64,000 nucleotides of DNA from Helopsaltes ochotensis (lineage: Eukaryota > Chordata > Aves > Passeriformes > Locustellidae). Below the pieces are notes generated by a model. The model saw only the letters and a list, made by a program, of their open reading frames with translations, ran no database searches and was not told where the DNA came from. Every line of letters starts with the position of its first letter. Position 1 is the first letter of the stretch. Location: assembly GCA_013400155.1 (NCBI GenBank), contig VXBM01000022.1:30646-94645 (forward strand), in the 5' to 3' direction. Below, piece by piece: positions 59,374-64,000 of the stretch. Made by a program: the position numbers and the translations under genes.

Positions 59374-62300
59374 ACTCAGTTCAGTTGTGCCATTCTTCCT
59401 CAGGAAAGCATTGACTTAATCACATTTTTGTAAGCAAGGAGAATAGATTATAACACTTCATATTGTTTTCTGTATTTTATTGGACACATAACCACTAATC
59501 TTTGGGGCTGATCCCTGGTCACCTCCCAGTGTCCTTTATACATCTCTCTTCAGAGAACAAGGATATTCATGAAAAAAAGTAGAAGTCTGATATTTTTCAG
59601 TGTTTAATCACTTTAGGAAATCCATTAATACATGGTCATCTTAGCAGATGCAATGGTAACAGCTGCTGTCCCTCACACTTCTCTGATCTGTGTGGGAAAA
59701 ATGTAAGTCTATCTAGTAGCAATTAACCCTTATTCTATTTAGGGTTACATTCTGTTTCCAATAAAATCTTTCTGAAGCTGCAGAATTAGGATCTTTTTCT
59801 TCTACTTGTATGTAAACATTCATTTTCTGTGGTTATATTTAGTATTATTTGTGAATTTTAGTAATGATAAAGTTGTAGGAATGCTTGAGAAATTGGTACT
59901 CTTTTAAATTTATTTTCTATTACTTACTTTTATACATGAATAACAGTTGTGGCTTCAAAGTACATCCATACATCAGGTTAAACATTCCCATGTTTGTAAT
60001 TCTAGGAAGCAAAGCAGTCACTAGTTTGTCTGTGATGAACAAATCTGCATGGGAGTTAAAAGGAAACAGTTTTCAGTAAAACCCCCAAACTTTTTAATGG
60101 AAAAAAAAGAGGTGTCAGTATATTGAATGAATTTACAGGTATTTTTAACTCTGATTAGAGTATTAAATTCATATTACTTTTTTTTTTTCTTTCCTCTGAG
60201 TGTCAGCTTACAGATGTCAAGTTACATTCTGAAAACAATAAAGATCTAAATATTAGACAAGCATACAAGAACTACAGGAATAAGCAAGTACTAGTTGGAG
60301 ATAATTAGCACCAAGTGATGCCCAGGGTCCCAAAGAGGTTAGATTCCCTCATCTCCATGGCTTTTGAGGGCCACATTAGATCGGCCCAGTCTCAGCCTGG
60401 GTACCTGAGTAGATGTAGCAGACCAAAGTTAGATAGCTGAGCAATGTAGCCTTCTTAGCTTTAGATGCAACTTTTAAGTGTCCAGTGACATGTATCTGGC
60501 ACTGAAATAGGAAAACAAAAGGCTCTGGCACCATTATTTTAAAGCAGTGCTTAAGAATATTTCCTCTTTTGCTCTGTCAGTTATGCTGTAAAAAGTACCT
60601 ACGGTGTTGGAAAGGATTTGGTCCAGTTGCCCTGGCCCATCTTCCCAGGATGGTGTAGTGAAAGAAAGCTGAATCCACTATTTGGTCTACTGCAGCAGTT
60701 TTGGAAGTTCCTTTGTTTTATTGGCCTTTTTGGATACTGATCCAAATTGTTCAGAAATATCTTTTTAGTCCCCTGCTTAAGACAAATTCATTTGTCTGTT
60801 TGGCTACTTGCGCTGGCAGATTGCCCCTTAACCAAAGAGTAGTTAGGACAGTCTTCTAGTAACTGAAATGCTTTTTGAGTTTAATTTTATCTGGCTTTGT
60901 CTGAGTTGCTTGTGTTCTTCTGAACACTGATATAAGGAAGAAGAGGGCAGGGCTCATGTTTAGAGCTTCAGTGCAAAGCACGTGGCAAAGCTGGATGCTT
61001 CTGGTCTTCATCCAGAAGATGAGGATCCATACACACCTGCGTTGTTCAGAAAGCAGCATTTGTGTTCAGCTATCGGAAGAGGCAGCAGACAGGAGCTGCT
61101 ACCAGAGGAGCAATCTAATATTGAGGGAAGGTTTTTAGACCAGGTGCTCCAGCACTGAGAACCAATCAATAACAGAACAAAAAGCTGCAGATTATCTTAG
61201 CTTTTCTGTACTGCTTCGTACATGCTTGTTTTGGTTTATCTTCACAAAACAAAATTAGATTTCAATAGCAATAACTGCAATTGCAGTTGCAATCCCTGTA
61301 ACTTTTCGTTATTGCCCTTTGAATAAGATAACCACTACCCTCTAAAAGGCAACTGAAAGAAAGCATATAATTAATGCTTTTTACTTTCAGTTGCTTGTGC
61401 TTTCATTTTTCCCCTTCACTGTCTGTGCTTTGATAAAGAGAACAAAAGATTTTTAATGGTGGTAGACAGTAAGCAGGCTTCAGTTGCAGAACTGACAGAT
61501 TATAAGCAACTATTGAATTTCATATTGTGACAGAGCTGTGTTAACAGTTTTAATTCTCAAAGTCTGTGTACTGCGTCAGAATTAATCCAACAGCTTTAAA
61601 GGACAATTCTATTCACTTCCAGTGTTAAAGAGAATTCTGGTCTGTGGGCAGTAATATTCTGACTGTATCTTTTTTACAATCCCCAAACTTTTAAAGTGCT
61701 TTGTCACTGAACAGGCTCTGCAGTCTTGTGCTCCTATGCTCCCCATACATCCCACCACCACAGTAGTACTGTTACAGCCAGGAAACATAGGCATGTGAGG
61801 TAGGCAAGGCTTGCAGGGAAGGATGGCATCTTTTATCAACGGGCTGGATACAGCTGGAATTCCTGAGAGTGCCACAGCTTAATCTGGAAAATCTGAGGGC
61901 TGGTCTGAGGAAACTTCAATTCACAGAGGTGACTTAACCTTTAAGAAAAACTGAGGATTCACCAACAGGCTTTAGAATGAAGCCCACTTTTAAGCTAGAC
62001 AGAGAAGGACTTCATCCTGGAGCACTGCAATGACATTCTTTTCTTGGAGAAAAAGCCTAGGTAGGTGTTCCACATCCCCTGGGTGTGTCTAACACACTGA
62101 AAAATTCTATCTTCTACCTTGTGTTGACTTGGTAGTTGTGGTCAAAACATTCAAGTCATCCCATGGATAGTATAGAAGAAATGCCTGTCTCTGGGTCCCT
62201 AAAATGTGGGAACTTACGGGTTCTATCAAAATAAATACATATCTCAGCCTGCCCAGAAACAGGCATTGAAGTATGCAGAAGACATTATTGTAGAAAACCT

Positions 62301-64000
62301 CATACTTAAAATCCTGGGTCTACTATGGCAACTTGGCAGTGACGTTGAGAAAAGAAGTCATCACACATTCTCCTGGTCTTCAACTTTAACCACAGAGCTG
62401 TTTTTCTGTTTCTGAATATCTCTGCAAAATAATGAAATAAATAGAGGACAGTATTGTTCAAAGATTAATTTGCTGCTGAGATTGTTTATGCAAGCTGTAT
62501 CTTCTGCCGAGTAGTTTAATGTTCTAGTGAGTCATATTGCAATTACGTTTCCCCTTAGTTAGATGACAGTAATTAGCTATGCTACAGGAAATTGCCTAAA
62601 TTGAAAATTTTATGTAAGCTTCCTAAAAATTATGGAATATATCATGAAAATGGTTTTTCTATGCAGCTGAAAGATATAAGTCTTCTCTTTTATCCCAATT
62701 TTGCATTGTTTTAAACCTACTGATTTCAGGAAAGTTATGCATGGTTTATCCAAAAATAGCTTTTATCTCCAAATAAGAACAGAATCAGGTTACTGCTTCT
62801 GTATCAGAATTTGTAATGAGGCAACATGTTGCTTTCTTTGCACTTTTTAATAAAGTGTTAACACTTTGCTTGTGCCTTGGTGGAGTAAAAGCATTAGCAA
62901 ATATAGAGTCTGATCCCTCATCTCTACCTAGGATCTTGTCTATTTAGTCCATGGAAGATTTTCTTGTGTATTTACTTGTCCTAGACTTTTAGATATAGCT
63001 ATTAAAGTATTTTCCAACATCTGCACTTTTATTCCTGAACAAACATACATACATACATATATTTATAACCACATCCTTGAAATAACAAGAAAAACCACAC
63101 ACTTGCAGTTCAGTACTGATAGAGCTGAGCAATTTATCCAAATATGGGACACACAAAGATTTAAAAATAATTTTAATAGCATGAATTATTGTAATTTACT
63201 TTTTTTACTAAGGTCTAGTCACAAGCTTATTTGATTCTAATTGTGTAAACTATGTGTCTTTGTTATACTCTGTTTAGTGCAACATAAAAGCAGTCTTAAT
63301 AAACTCAGATTTAATTACATTTATGTCAGGAAGCAACTCATGGATTTATTTTTAAATCCTAAAAGGATTGAAACTATGGAAAATAAAAGAAAAAAGGGGC
63401 TACAGCTTTGAGGAATAAGTGCTGTATCTTATTTGTTTTAAAAAAGGAAATGGTTGGACTTCTGTTTTATGAGAAAGAAACCCAGTAAGTATGGTGACCA
63501 GTGCAAGCAGAGTACAAATTCTGATACCACCAGTATAATTGTTGGATGCAGGAAGGCTAAAGTACTCAGTCTAATAAGTAATTAAAACTTCTGCACAGGG
63601 AGTTAAAAATGTAGACATGATTACAGAAAGTACACGTTAATGACTGGAGCATCAGGTCAAAATCAAAAGAATTCATGTCCTTTTCTCATGAATACTGCTG
63701 TGGACTCAGAGGAGGTCAGTGCACAGAAAGATAAAACTCACTGATGTGGGCTCTGTTTACCTCTTACCTCTGCTACTTCTTTCTTGTTCCTAATGTCTAT
63801 CCATGCTATATAACTGCAAGAGAGAAATTCCCTTTGTTTTCTGTCTAACCATTTTTAGAATGTGCCACGGAAAGTACATTTTCAATCTCATTTGAGCATT
63901 ACCTTGGTGCTTCCTGTGCTTGTAATCTAACCCTGTGTTTGTATGCATTCAGTACACTCATTTTAAAGCTATTGCATATAATATCTTAGGTCAAAATTCT
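59374..64000. other. Intergenic, nothing recognised
   Basis: AT-rich DNA to the end of the window. It contains only short simple repeats (for example catacatacatacatat near 63,040). No exon of the next expected gene (TMEM168 in human) was recognised, and no repeat end was found. ORFs are 60-88 codons and featureless. Confidence 0.5.

Noticed and set aside
1..64000. CRISPR arrays, operons, tRNA or rRNA genes
   Set aside because: The window is vertebrate nuclear DNA; no regularly spaced repeats and no convincing tRNA or rRNA sequence were seen on reading.

Overview
This window is vertebrate nuclear DNA, almost certainly from a bird. The evidence is: genes with GT-AG introns and short exons in long AT-rich introns; several CR1 LINE 3' ends (the dominant avian LINE); ERV1-like LTR retrovirus remains; and the linked pair IFRD1-LSMEM1, which are neighbours in the same order and orientation in other amniotes (in human on 7q31). 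The species cannot be named from the sequence alone. There are no prokaryotic features, and most open reading frames in the window are chance ORFs.

Layout. 1-12,620: AT-rich DNA with no supported gene. 12,625-13,115: a plus-strand CR1 end. 13,116-14,224: the left edge of a CpG island followed by a 950-base N gap that very probably hides the promoter and first coding exon of IFRD1. 15,622-24,704: eleven coding exons of IFRD1 on the plus strand, with a 3'UTR to about 25,400. 25,400-29,596: intergenic, with an 86-base T run. 29,597-34,867: three coding exons of LSMEM1 on the plus strand (150 residues), with a 3'UTR to about 35,300. 37,140-41,115: a minus-strand endogenous retrovirus of class I (gammaretrovirus-like) type. 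It keeps one LTR, a polypurine tract and broken pol; it is truncated within protease and internally deleted so that integrase is joined to an envelope tail. 44,385-44,648: CR1. 45,090-45,560: an isolated CpG island carrying an 11-bp minisatellite. 47,303-48,119: a solo LTR. 48,433-49,795: a minus-strand CR1 split by a second solo LTR with a clean 4-bp target duplication. 53,645-53,886: CR1. 57,023-58,534: a perfect 54-bp inverted repeat with a 1.4-kb spacer. About 58,680-59,373: an unrelated plus-strand LTR. The remainder to 64,000 is featureless AT-rich DNA.

The two genes are tandem and co-oriented, about 4.2 kb apart from the IFRD1 3'UTR to the first coding exon of LSMEM1. IFRD1 encodes a nuclear transcriptional co-regulator and LSMEM1 a small single-pass membrane protein; nothing in the sequence shows a shared function. 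The repeat-rich half downstream of LSMEM1 is a patch of retroelement accumulation in which three same-family, same-orientation LTRs lie within about 12 kb.

I found no convincing new biological system. The items most worth a second look are the perfect inverted repeat at 57-58.5 kb, the orphan CpG island at 45.1-45.6 kb, the integrase-envelope fusion in the ERV, and the nested LTR-in-CR1 locus that gives a relative insertion order.
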